This document shows, piece after piece, positions 10,713 through 19,639 of a DNA stretch of 28,110 nt. Position numbers and translations under genes: made by a program. How positions within the stretch are numbered: position 1 is the first letter of the stretch; the number at the start of each line of letters is the position of its first letter. Below the pieces are notes generated by a model that did not search any database, was not told the DNA's origin, and saw nothing but the letters and a program-made list of their open reading frames with translations. The stretch is from Chara braunii (Eukaryota; Streptophyta; Charophyceae; Charales; Characeae). The stretch lies in assembly GCA_003427395.1 (NCBI GenBank), contig BFEA01000684.1, positions 118,171 through 146,280 of the forward strand, in the 5' to 3' direction.

Positions 10713-11758
10713 TTATCCGCCTTCTTTGAATTCCCCCTTCATCCGGGTTACTGCTTCTTCCTGATATTCACCCCAAACCTACTCCTGATCCTGACGCACT
10801 AACCTCCTTAGATGTTCGGTCTTGTCAGCAAAGTTCTTCACAAAGCTCCTCAAAAATCCGCAGGTGCCAAGAAAGTTTCTCACATCCGTTATAGAGTGAA
10901 AAGGTACTGGTCATTCTACGATTTTGTCTGTCTTCTTCACATCCGGCCTCCGACCGTTCTCATCACAAACAAAACCCAGAATGGTAGCTTATTTCATGCA
11001 GTGCTTGGACTTTGGACCACTTGCCGTAAGATTGTATTCCTCTAGTAGGCTCAGGACTTGGTCAAGGTCCTGGATATGTCTCCAAACGAAACGCCTTACT
11101 CCTGGCATCACTTCATCCTCCTCTTTCTCTTGCGGGCCTTTGACTGCCAAATCGTCAATATAAGATTAAGTAATGTGCAGACTGACTGTCTGCATGGCCC
11201 TGATCATGTGTCTTTGCACCATGGTCACTGCATTTGTCCAACCTTGTGGGGCCACATTCATATGAATTAGCCCCCTTGGTGTGTGCATCGCTGTTACTGG
11301 CCTATCGGGCGGGTACACAGGGAATTGGTTATACCCAGAATAGAGGTCTATAAGCGAAATTATAGGTCTCCCCGCGCATGATTCTGACAATGCATCTGCG
11401 TTCGGCAAGCCTCCTGCATCTCGCACTGTCACCCCATTCAACCGCTGCAAGTCTGTACCCACCGTAGCTTCCCGTTCGACTTAACAAAACAGAACCAATG
11501 GGATGCATATGGCCCGCTAGAGTAGCCAGCAACATGCGTATGCATCTTACCATCCAGATAGTCCACCACCATTTTTTCCTCATCAGGATTCGGGTATCGC
11601 GCGCCCCTTAAGTTCCAAGGTTCGTGGGGGACGGTGTGGATCCGAATCATTGGAATTTTGTCCACATCTAGTCTCCCACGCTGATCATCATTGAAGGCGT
11701 ACGCGCGATGCCTCTCCTTCATTAACTGCACCATCAAAGTCTTCTCTTGGGGTGAAAG
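10713..11758 (-). pseudogene. Reverse transcriptase domain of the Ty3/Gypsy pol (frameshift and stops)
   Basis: This copies the element RNA into DNA. The part from about 11758 to 11445 covers the N-terminal fingers (IHTVPHEPWN ... SNGKLRWVQ). The frame then moves by one at about 11445-11450, where WVQ is followed out of frame by DLQRLNGV; loss of one base explains this. From 11462 the frame has motif A (SLIDLYSGYNQFP, Asp39 of that stretch), the palm motif TPRGLIHMNVAPQGWTNAV and, after a TAA (11166-11168), the catalytic box YIDD at 11151-11162. Further stops lie at 10989, 10911 and 10779 (start coordinates of the triplets). The APQGWTNAV motif replaces the usual PFGLxNAPATFQ of plant Gypsy RTs. 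Upstream, at about 11760, the retroelement sequence ends abruptly at a repeat-rich insert. Confidence 0.93.
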
Positions 11759-12030
11759 GAAACCCTGTCACCGAGTCGAACACGACCGTGGGGTTGTGGG
11801 CTGCCACTGCGGTCATGTTCGTTACGATGACAGCGACCGTCATCGGTTTGAACACGACGGTGAGGTCGGGGGTCGCCACCGTGGTCGTGTTCGACTCGGT
11901 GATAGCGACCATCATCGTATTGAACACGACGGTGGGGTCATGTTCAGCACGTGGTGTACACGCCCGCGCTCAACCCGTCATCGTGTCGAACACGACGGTC
12001 GTCGTGTTCGACTCGATGATGGACGGCTCT
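11739..12030. repeat. 72-bp tandem repeat with alternating inverted GTCGAACACGAC motifs
   Basis: Three units with period 72 are visible (about 11739-11810, 11811-11882, 11883-11954). Compare GTCATGTTCGTTACGATGA at 11812 with GTCGTGTTCGACTCGGTGA at 11884. Each unit carries the word GAACACGAC or its complement GTCGTGTTC. At 11985-12012 two facing copies form a perfect 12-bp inverted repeat around a 4-base GGTC spacer (GTCGAACACGAC / GTCGTGTTCGAC); the arms extend to about 19-20 bp with two mismatches. Confidence 0.8.
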
Positions 12031-12640
12031 GTGAACTGCGGGAGAGATTTTGTTGAAGTCCTGAAAAACCAGGAATGACGAATAGCAGTAGTGGATCGGC
12101 GGGATTGGGGGGTTTGGCGGGGGAGCGGGGGCGGCGAGGATTCCGAACTCACCTGGGTTAAAGAAGGCACGAATCGGAGCAGCAATGCAGCTACCGTGGC
12201 GGAGCAACGCAAATTATGGCAGTGTACATTTCCATGTTCTAGCGAAAGATTCACTCTCATTATGTACATGTTGGGAAAAAAAAAAAAAACANNNNNNNNN
12301 NNNNNNNNNNNNNNNNNNNNNNNNNNNNNNNNNNNNNNNNNNNNNNNNNNNNNNNNNNNNNNNNNNNNNNNNNNNNNNNNNNNNNNNNNNNNNNNNNNNN
12401 NNNNNNNNNNNNNNNNNNNNNNNNNNNNNNNNNNNNNNNNNNNNNNNNNNNNNNNNNNNNNNNNNNNNNNNNNNNNNNNNNNNNNNNNNNNNNNNNNNNN
12501 NNNNNNNNNNNNNNNNNNNNNNNNNNNNNNNNNNNNNNNNNNNNNNCCCTTTATGCCTCTGTAATAGCAGTCCCAAAAAAAAAAAAAAAAACAGGGCTCT
12601 GCCCACTACGGCCTACTGGGCGCCGACCTACCGGGAGATG
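11760..12640. other. Foreign insert between protease and RT, containing the assembly gap
   Basis: Pol homology stops at about 11760 on the RT side and about 12640 on the protease side. The sequence between is unrelated to Pol: 72-bp repeats (11739-12030), a copy of the GAAAGATTCACTCTCATT block (12220-12283), an A14 run (12276-12289), 255 Ns and a second A18 run (12574-12591). A short Pol linker may have been lost or may lie in the gap. Confidence 0.7.
12292..12546. other. Assembly gap (255 Ns)
   Basis: A run of N, bordered on both sides by poly(A) stretches that probably defeated the assembly. Open frames crossing it are artefacts. Confidence 0.99.
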
Positions 12641-13717
12641 CGGCCCGTAAGGCCAGGAAGGGTGAATTTCGGGAGGCGAGGTAGTGGTGGTTTAAGCCGT
12701 CCCCTAAAAAAGGTCGGCTTGTTGTTTGCGCCTGCGCCATCGCAGGGTCTCTCCTTCCCCCGAGAAGTCGATAGATCAACTCCACTTCCCCCACCTGAGG
12801 GTTTTCCAAGACTTGCTCCCGCAATGCCTTGATCGCCTCTGGATCTGCCATCTCATGTGTCGTCACGATCTCCATAGCCTTGTTTATATCTGTAAGACTT
12901 AGTGACAGCACTTTCGCCCCACCTTCCTCCTCAGGTTCTTCCCAAAGCCTCCGTCGTTCATTCTCTGACTCTACAAAGGTGAATGAGCCGGGATTAGGCC
13001 TATTCCGCTCACTCTCTGGCCCCGTGTTCCGGCAGGTGATAACTTCGTAGTTCCCACAGGCCAGATCACTTAGGAGTAATATCATCGTTTCATCGTGCTT
13101 ATTGAAGATCAAGGTCTCCGTCCTGCACATGAACGATCTACCCAGGAGGATAGAATGGTCGACGTCCGGCATGACGAAGAAACAGGTCCTCGCCTGCACC
13201 TTGCCAATCTCTATAATTACATTGGATGCCGTGCCACAAAAAACTGTCTTGCAGTTAGCCCCATGCAGCACGCCATGATCCGCACGGTCAGTCTCTAGAC
13301 CGAGCATGAGAGCATCCCTTTCTCTGATGATGTTCATCTCGGCGCCCGTATCCATCATTGCAATACACTTTTTTTCTTTCACCACCAAATCCACCAAACC
13401 GCATGCCGCACACTTCCAGTCCATCCTTGTTCCAACTTGCGTCCATCCTACCTCCCTTGGCAGGATCGCACTCAGGTGGACGTTGGGCACTAACCTTCGA
13501 GACAACCGTCACTTTAATCCATATCGGAGTCTTGGGGCGGACGCCAGAATGTCCTTTAGGTTCATAAGGTCATTATGACCTTCGAGGAGCCTATTCACCA
13601 TCCTCTCCACATCAAAGCCTTCTTCTAGCCTGACTGCGTACTTCCTTTTTTTGGGTGCACCGTCCTGCTGACCTGGCTCAGCTTCCTCCTGGATTCCTCT
13701 CCTTTGGGCTCTCAATT
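12640..13717 (-). pseudogene. Aspartic protease (retropepsin) region of the Gypsy polyprotein
   Basis: This cleaves the Gag-Pol polyprotein. In the frame open from 13505 the active site is MDTGAE (Asp52), followed by the helix NIIRERDA, a GTASNVIIEIG flap-like segment and the hydrophobic ILLGRSF (residues 119-125) typical of retropepsins. A Cys pair WKCAACG (31-35) just before it may bind metal. The same frame reaches back to 13717 through a TGA at 13509-13511 that reads well as a former CGA (Arg). The C-terminal acidic linker (EERR..EEPEEEGG...ALREQVLENPQVG) runs to about 12690, after which the foreign insert begins. The frame differs from the gag frame upstream, with a shift at about 13717. 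Confidence 0.9.
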
Positions 13718-15921
13718 CCGTCGCCGATCTTCCTCTAGACGGAGCCTCTCGTCCTCCGTATCATCATCCTCCTTTTCTTCTTCTTCCGGGACCTCAACCA
13801 CTTTTTTCCTATGCTCTGGCTCAGGTCTCCTTCGAGGAGGCGCCTGACTCGGCGCCTGACTTGGCGCCTGACTAGTGCCAGCCTTACTTTGGTTCCTGGT
13901 TTGTGCCGCTTGCGGTGCCCGTCCATGTGGCGTAGGTGGCCTGAATGTCATTCCTGACCTAGGGCCCGACCCTACAGTCGCGACCCCGGGATAGCTTTGT
14001 TGCCCCTATGCCGCTCCTGGCCCGGACTCATAGAGGAAGACATTTGGAAGGCCGGCCTTCAATCCTTGAACTTCATCACACAATTTCTTTAGCCTTTGTT
14101 GGTATCTTCCAAACTTTCCCAGCAGGTCTTCCATTTTCTCCAGGGTAGTTGTGGCTGATTCTCCCACCCCCTAGGAGTCCTCGCCATCTGACTCAACGAC
14201 TATTGGCTCTTCTTTTATAGTCCCAGCCTTTAGTCGCAGGGTCACCTCCTCACTCTCCCCCGTGACCTCTTCAATCCTCACGGGCGGGTCCTCCCTCTCT
14301 TGCCATAGCCTGAACATTGTCGGGGGCGCCGGCCCTGCCGCTGCCCGCCTTTGGGCTTCCTGTCTAACCCCACCTGGAATTTTCGGGTCAATATACTGCA
14401 CAAATTTATCATATATATCCCCATCCATATTTGTGAAGATTAGACCAGCGAGCTCATCGTCCCGCTACTGCTGACAAAACCGAATGGTATGGCCCACAAC
14501 GCCACAATGCCGGCAGACGGCATTTCGCCAATCAAAGCGGGCCCTCCCATATCCTTGGCCCCCTTCTTGGCTGCCTTGGCTACCTTGGCTTTGGCCTCCT
14601 TGGCCATTCCATCCTCCGCCGCGTCCCCCGCCGTTCCGTCCTCGGCCGCCACCCCCTCGGCCGCCTTGTCCTCAACCACCATTGCCTTGTCCTCTTTGCC
14701 CTTGACCTCATCCACCCGCCACGCTAGCCTGCGAAGCTTGCTGCGAAGGGGGAGGTTGGGCCGTGAACTGGCCTTGGGTCGCCGGAAAGCTTGGGGGCCC
14801 TGCACTCGCCCTGCACTCGTCGATGGGCCCGGATATGAGACCAACTGTTCCGGGGGAGCTTGACCTCCCCCACACGAGCTGCAGTGATTACATCTGGGCC
14901 AAGGTGCCAACTGACAATAAGGCACCCAAGGACCATATGCTGACGGCGGCCCCATCTGCGAGGGCCCTGCTGACATATGCGTCATTGTGGCGGCAGCTGG
15001 TGGTGCAGCGATCGCTTGCGGGATCTGTCCCTTCCCCGAGCCTTGACCTCCCAGCAGCAAGTTACGCTGCTTGCGCTGGGCCTTGGTAAGAACTTGTGAT
15101 CCCGTCTCCTCCTCACGGTAGTCCTTCTGCCTGGTACCTTCATCCCCTGCCTCCTTTCCCCGACTTTGGGCTACAGTCACCACCTTCTTCTGTACCTCGG
15201 TGTCCTGACCATAGCCTAGTTCCGCAAGCACGTCGGTAACGATCCTCTTTACCCCCGGGGTCCCAGATGCGGTAACATCCCTTTCCTTTCTCTTCCTTCT
15301 TTGCAAGCGCATCTGATGTCTACCTGGTCCAGGCTCCCATCCTCTACTCCCTTGTCAATAGTGGCCTAGGTAAGCTTCACACTGCCCCCTCTATGACTCG
15401 TCAATTCGGAGGCTTCTGACACCGTGAGCAGTCCCAGAAAGATGGCACATTGCGCCTCTTCCGAGATCCCATGAACTTTCCTCGCCTTTTTCTTGAATTC
15501 TTGTACAAACGCCCCTATCGTAGTGAAGTCATCCTTGTTCATGGCCTCGAGGTCCGCAGTGGTCAGCAGTCCGTCGCCCAACCGATACTTGCGCTGCATG
15601 CCCTCTCTGAACCTTGCCCAGCTACCGTGGGCGGCTTCCACAACCTTTCCCACTTCCTGATGATGCCCATGAAGTACGTATTTTAAAATTCGCTAGAACT
15701 TCACCTCATCCGACAGACCCACAATCGCTTGTTCCACCAGATCCAGCCAATCTGAGATCCTCTCTCCACTGAAGTGGAAGGTATCAATTTTTGGGACATT
15801 GCTTGACGTCTTCCCATGCCTGTCAATGGCCGCGATAAGGTCCTCTAGTGTCAGGACCCTTCCCGCACCATCCACTATGTCACTGGGCTCGGCATCCTGA
15901 CAGACGCCTCTTTTCGACTTC
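13718..15921 (-). pseudogene. Gag region of the Ty3/Gypsy element, with zinc knuckle (stops and frameshifts)
   Basis: This is the structural capsid and nucleocapsid protein. It starts after a probable splice acceptor at 15922. The capsid part (about 15800-15430: IDTFHFSGERISDWLDLVEQA, then a TAG at 15693-15695, then VVEAAHGSWARFREGMQRKYRL and FVQEFKKKARKV) fits Retrotrans_gag. A TAG lies at 15366-15368 and the frame moves by two bases near 15315. A basic stretch and a proline/glycine linker follow. At 14798-14819 an 11-bp duplication shifts the frame again. In the shifted frame lie an RGG/GQG-rich segment (TGA at 14708 and 14672) and a CCHC zinc knuckle, CRHCGVVGHTIRFC (14474-14515), then TAG at 14465, 14171 and 14006, a coiled-coil-like stretch and an acidic PRRRPEPEHRKKVVEVPEEEE tail ending at the 13717 frameshift. 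Confidence 0.88.
14798..14819. repeat. Exact 11-bp tandem duplication inside gag
   Basis: CCCTGCACTCG occurs twice in direct succession (14798-14808 and 14809-14819). Eleven extra bases put everything downstream on the minus strand in another frame. That is the frame holding the RGG-rich segment and the zinc knuckle, so this duplication explains the break. Confidence 0.9.
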
Positions 15922-16172
15922 CTGTAAGAGAAATCAAACACTCGTCTATTCAGTGTGCTACCGCAGCGAGATCTGTACCGTATGTCCTACCTAGTTCCCC
16001 CAGGATGTCTACCTGAACTAAGTAGGTTATCCCTCATAGTTCTCCTTAAGCTAGGCAGGCAACCAACCCGCTCAAGAGCCGCTAGATTTTCCTCATTCGT
16101 AATTAATCACATACAAATCAACACACATTCTCATTCTTTCTTCCTATGCCTATTTCCATCTCACTCTCATAC
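15922..16172 (-). other. Putative leader intron before gag
   Basis: On the minus strand a donor CCG|GTATGAG at 16172 and an acceptor TTTGATTTCTCTTACAG|GA ending at 15922 bound 251 bases without coding capacity. The donor lies about 60 bases after the primer binding site, and the first gag codons follow the acceptor directly with no good ATG of their own. A start codon may therefore lie in the short first exon. Splicing is inferred from the motifs only. Confidence 0.5.
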
Positions 16173-16213
16173 CCGGATGTCGTTCCACCAGGGACAATGG
16201 TAGGTTTCCGTTA

Positions 16214-16231
16214 TCCTCAACAACGGCGCCA
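16214..16231 (-). promoter_or_regulatory. Primer binding site, tRNA-Asp type
   Basis: Three bases past the 5' LTR end (CA at 16234, then GG), the minus strand reads TGGCGCCGTTGTTGAGGAT. Its first 11 bases match the complement of the 3' end of plant tRNA-Asp(GUC), and the rest differs by C-to-T and G-to-A changes. Position and sequence fix the element's orientation and the end of its 5' LTR. Confidence 0.88.
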
Positions 16232-16965
16232 CCTGTCGAGTACATCGGTCCGACACCGCACAAGGCCGCACGGAACCCTCCCAGCCGCGTCACGCAGGAG
16301 TTGGTTTGAATCCCCGTCGCGAATGTACACGGAGCTTCCGCAAGCCGCTCCGGCTGAGTGGGCCAGCCATACCTCTCGCGAGCCCCTATGAAAGGATACG
16401 CGAGGCACGACTTACCTCCACCTTACGGGAGTTGTCACCTCCCTTCGGTGGGCGTATCCCTGCCGAGCTACCAGCCCACAGTACGAAAGTTGATCAGTTG
16501 CAATCGCAGAGGTGGACCAGTCGAGGGCGTTTCTCGTTCGCTGTAGCGTAGGGGGCACGCACGGTATTACGCCTCTATCGGACCGTACGCGAACCGACAT
16601 CTTGGGCGGCTGAAGTCCCAAGTGTGATTCATCGTCGGTCGACTAGGACGTATCCCACTCGCCACGCACACACTACTATAAAGAACATAAAAGTAAAAAC
16701 ACACACGCATATGCACATACAGATACATATGCGGAACGACACTGAACAGACAACGCGACAGCGCTCCTAGTCCCTCGGTAACCGTTCCATAACTTTCCGA
16801 TGCGGAACCGGATAGGCGTCGCGCGCGGGACTTAATATAAAACCGCGTGGGTGCAGGGTTTTCTCATATCGATTCGCAATGCAAGCATGCACAAGCAGTC
16901 GTAGTGATGGCGTACTGTGTAGTACCCATAATCAAGCGGTCCCTCGTGGATCCGAGTACCGCTTA

Positions 16966-17133
16966 TGACACTCAAGTGTCAGACTCGAAGTATCGTGAGG
17001 GTCTACTCCCTCACGACATTGCACGGCTGAAGGAATAGTCGTGAGGCCGCCGTGAGACCTCAGGCTTTTGGCTTGAGTGTCTCGACAGGCAAGGCAAATA
17101 GGCTCTGCGCGGGGGAAGATTCCTTCCACGCAG
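16966..17133. repeat. Cluster of three short hairpins in the R/U5 side of the 5' LTR
   Basis: TGACACT-CA-AGTGTCA (16966-16981) and TCGTGAGGG-TCTACT-CCCTCACGA (16993-17016) are perfect inverted repeats 11 bases apart. A third, imperfect one starts CTGCG at 17105 and ends CGCAG at 17133 with an inner GGAAG/CTTCC pair. Confidence 0.75.
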
Positions 17134-17949
17134 GGTCTAGGGCTTGGGGTGTCCTGGACAAGGACCTTGAATCCTGGCCCAGGACCAACGTCCGACTAAG
17201 AAATCATTAAAAAACATATAATCCAGTGGAGGGATCTTTTCTGCCTTTTCTAGATCTTAACCCCTATTTAACCCTTAATACGCGGGCCCCTTGGGCCATG
17301 CGAACCTCCAATATAGGTATACACACACATATATATATATAGGGGATAAGTATGTGACGATCACTCTTCACAGCTACAGTGGGACTCCTCACAGCCATAT
17401 TTATACGCGCGATCGCAGGCAGTCAAATCCAAAATCCGTATCACAAAACATACCTGCAATCACATCAAAGAGTCAAACAAGAACTCATGCACTACACGGA
17501 GTCAACCCCAACCACTCTCTATACTCATACTCTTCGCTTTGGCCATGCAAGTCCCAGCCTCTTGTCCAACCAACCATAATTAAATACCCAGTACCTTTGT
17601 TAAATGGTCATTCAATAAAAGTTCGGGTAAAACCTTAACAAAACAATAAAATCACCAGGGCTAAAGCCTTTTAGGTTGAGTATTGAGGGTGAATTCAGTC
17701 GTAAACCGACGAATCGGCAACCGACCTGTTATAAGTGATAACAGAAGATGATCCTCTTGGGATCAAGCTGAATCTAGCACAAATCCTGAACCAATCGATC
17801 AAGAAGACCTGTAACACAAAACAGGTCAATCCCAAGCTAAGTCTATAAGTTCATGGAGAGTAATCTTCATATCATGATCTCACTCAAATCATCCTATTTA
17901 ATTAAGCATAGGTCTATCTCTAAGCAAGTGTCAAAGAAAAGGTAGACCT

Positions 17950-18350
17950 TTGGCACAATCTCCTCTGTACAGAGTGGATTGTCAAAATTGTCACCTGCCA
18001 AAATATAATCTAACTCCTTTAAACTAAGAATTTCGACAGCGCTTCCCATAGGAAAAGTTCCTTTTCAGAATTTATATAAGTCTAAATAGGAAAACAAAAA
18101 TATTTTTTTACTGTCCTAGGTCAAATTTTGTCTAACCCCCCGAACTAGTAAAACTTTGGGCAGCACTCTCTTTAGGATAAGAGACTTCCCATATTTTTAT
18201 TAAACCAAGTACGAACTTTAGACAAACTAAACTTAGAAAAGTCAAAAGTTTGACTAACTTATTGGATTTACAGAAATTTCGGCAGCGCTTCCCGTAGGAA
18301 AAATGGATTACCACAATTTATACAAGCCCAAGTCTGAAAAATGATCTTAG
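17950..18350 (-). repeat. 122-bp tandem repeat of the 5' LTR
   Basis: The anchor CAGCGCTTCCC or CAGCACTCTC recurs at about 18034, 18158 and 18280, with a further shorter unit near 17950. It is the same repeat family as 1300-1950, inverted, with fewer copies. Confidence 0.8.
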
Positions 18351-18618
18351 AAAAATGCAGAAATTGATCTAAGTAGAAAAACTATCATGAAAAATGCAGG
18401 AATTGAATCTACCTCCTATCACTCTAGCACGTGGCGAGCTACTAAGCAACTACCTATCAAACTAAAACTCAAACCAGGTAGTTATCTCTCTCAGCCACAT
18501 GCAGGCCAAATCACAAAGGTAAGTACTCTCACCAGCCCAGATTACCTTTGACAAACAAATAGTTCATAGTCTTTTAATGATTTAGCCCCTTATACCGTGC
18601 TTACATAGGGCATTGAAA

Positions 18619-19373
18619 TTGATCATTCGTCTTAAAAACAATGTCAACGCTTTGTCTTAGTTATATACGAACATGTTGCACAACTACTTTTCTCTTCATT
18701 GGGTATATGACTAAGTCATTCGTCTTAGAAACAATGCTTAGTCGCCCTGAACTGTTTAAATAGTCAAGTTATATATATATATATATATGAACCTTGGTCT
18801 TCAAAAAGTGGGCTTAGGGCTGAGTCATTCGTCTTAGAAACAATGCTTAGTCTGCCCAGGTTACCTTCAATTATAACCCTTAGTTATACTCTCTTCATTG
18901 TGATAAGGCTATAGTCAGACCATTCGTCTTATAAACAATGTCTGGCTAGCCTCGTTCTTATATATATACAGATATAAAACTATAGAAAATCTTATTCCTT
19001 TGTTCTCGTTATAGTCTTGTGGCCTCAGACTTAGACCATTCATCTTAGAAACAATGTCTAATCCTTTGGCCTGAACCTCCCTCATAATAAAATAATAAAA
19101 AAGAGTTGAGTCATTCGTCTTAGAAACAATGCTCAACCTTTTTTTCTCAGCACATAAAAAAAACACCGACTAGACCATTCATCTTAGAAACAATGTTCAA
19201 GCAATCAATAACCCCCAAAATAAATAGCCAGGTCATTCATCTTAGAAACAATGTCTGGCACAATTAAATAAACACAGCGACCAAACCATTCGTCTTAGAA
19301 ACAATGCTTGGCCCTTCAGAAAACAGAAGAAAACATAGTAGTCATGCCATTCATCTTAGAAACAATGCCTGAC
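18619..19373. repeat. Array of ten hairpins with conserved loop core and covarying stems
   Basis: The 20-nt core CATTCRTCTTAGAAACAATG (one base changed in copies 1 and 4) occurs at 18624, 18717, 18826, 18921, 19037, 19112, 19176, 19234, 19287 and 19348. CATT and AATG pair around a 12-nt loop. One unpaired T or C always precedes CATT, and outside it the flanks pair with each other although they differ between copies: TTGA/TCAA, GACTAAG/CTTAGTC, GGGCTGAG/CTTAGTCT (three G-T), TAGTCAGA/TCTGGCTA (one T-G), TTAGA/TCTAA, GTTGAG/CTCAAC, a weak copy 7, GCCAGG/TCTGGC (one G-T), CCAA/TTGG with an A-C mismatch next to the bulge, and GTCATG/CCTGAC (one mismatch). Spacing falls from about 100 to about 60 bases. 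The section is missing from the plus LTR. Confidence 0.93.
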
Positions 19374-19442
19374 CCTATAAGACCCGTTCAAACGCAAGCA
19401 AAATTGTCTTCCACCCAACCTTCCCTCTGATGTAATCCTTTG

Positions 19443-19483
19443 TGACAGTCTGCTTTCAGACAAACAAGAAACTGAAACTGTCA
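19443..19483. repeat. Nested hairpin next to the array
   Basis: TGACAGT (19443-19449) pairs with ACTGTCA (19477-19483), and an alternative inner pairing GTCTG (19448-19452) with CAGAC (19457-19461) competes with it. Confidence 0.55.
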
Positions 19484-19639
19484 TTATACATGCATTCCTT
19501 TACTTAGCCTGATTTGTGTCATGAAAGTCAAACCAAAGTCAAAGTAGGGTTGCATACAACACACTCAGTTAATACATAGGGAGATGTATAGATAGGGGTT
19601 ATACTGGGTTTATAAGGGAAAACAAATTATTACCTCTGA

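Noticed and set aside
12091-12832. Open frames crossing the N gap
   Set aside because: The gap is unknown sequence, so the frames are artefacts.
16290-16325. GGTTTGAATCCCC as a tRNA T-arm/B box
   Set aside because: No A box, acceptor stem or anticodon arm around it; it lies in the U5 end of the LTR, and the plus copy lacks it.
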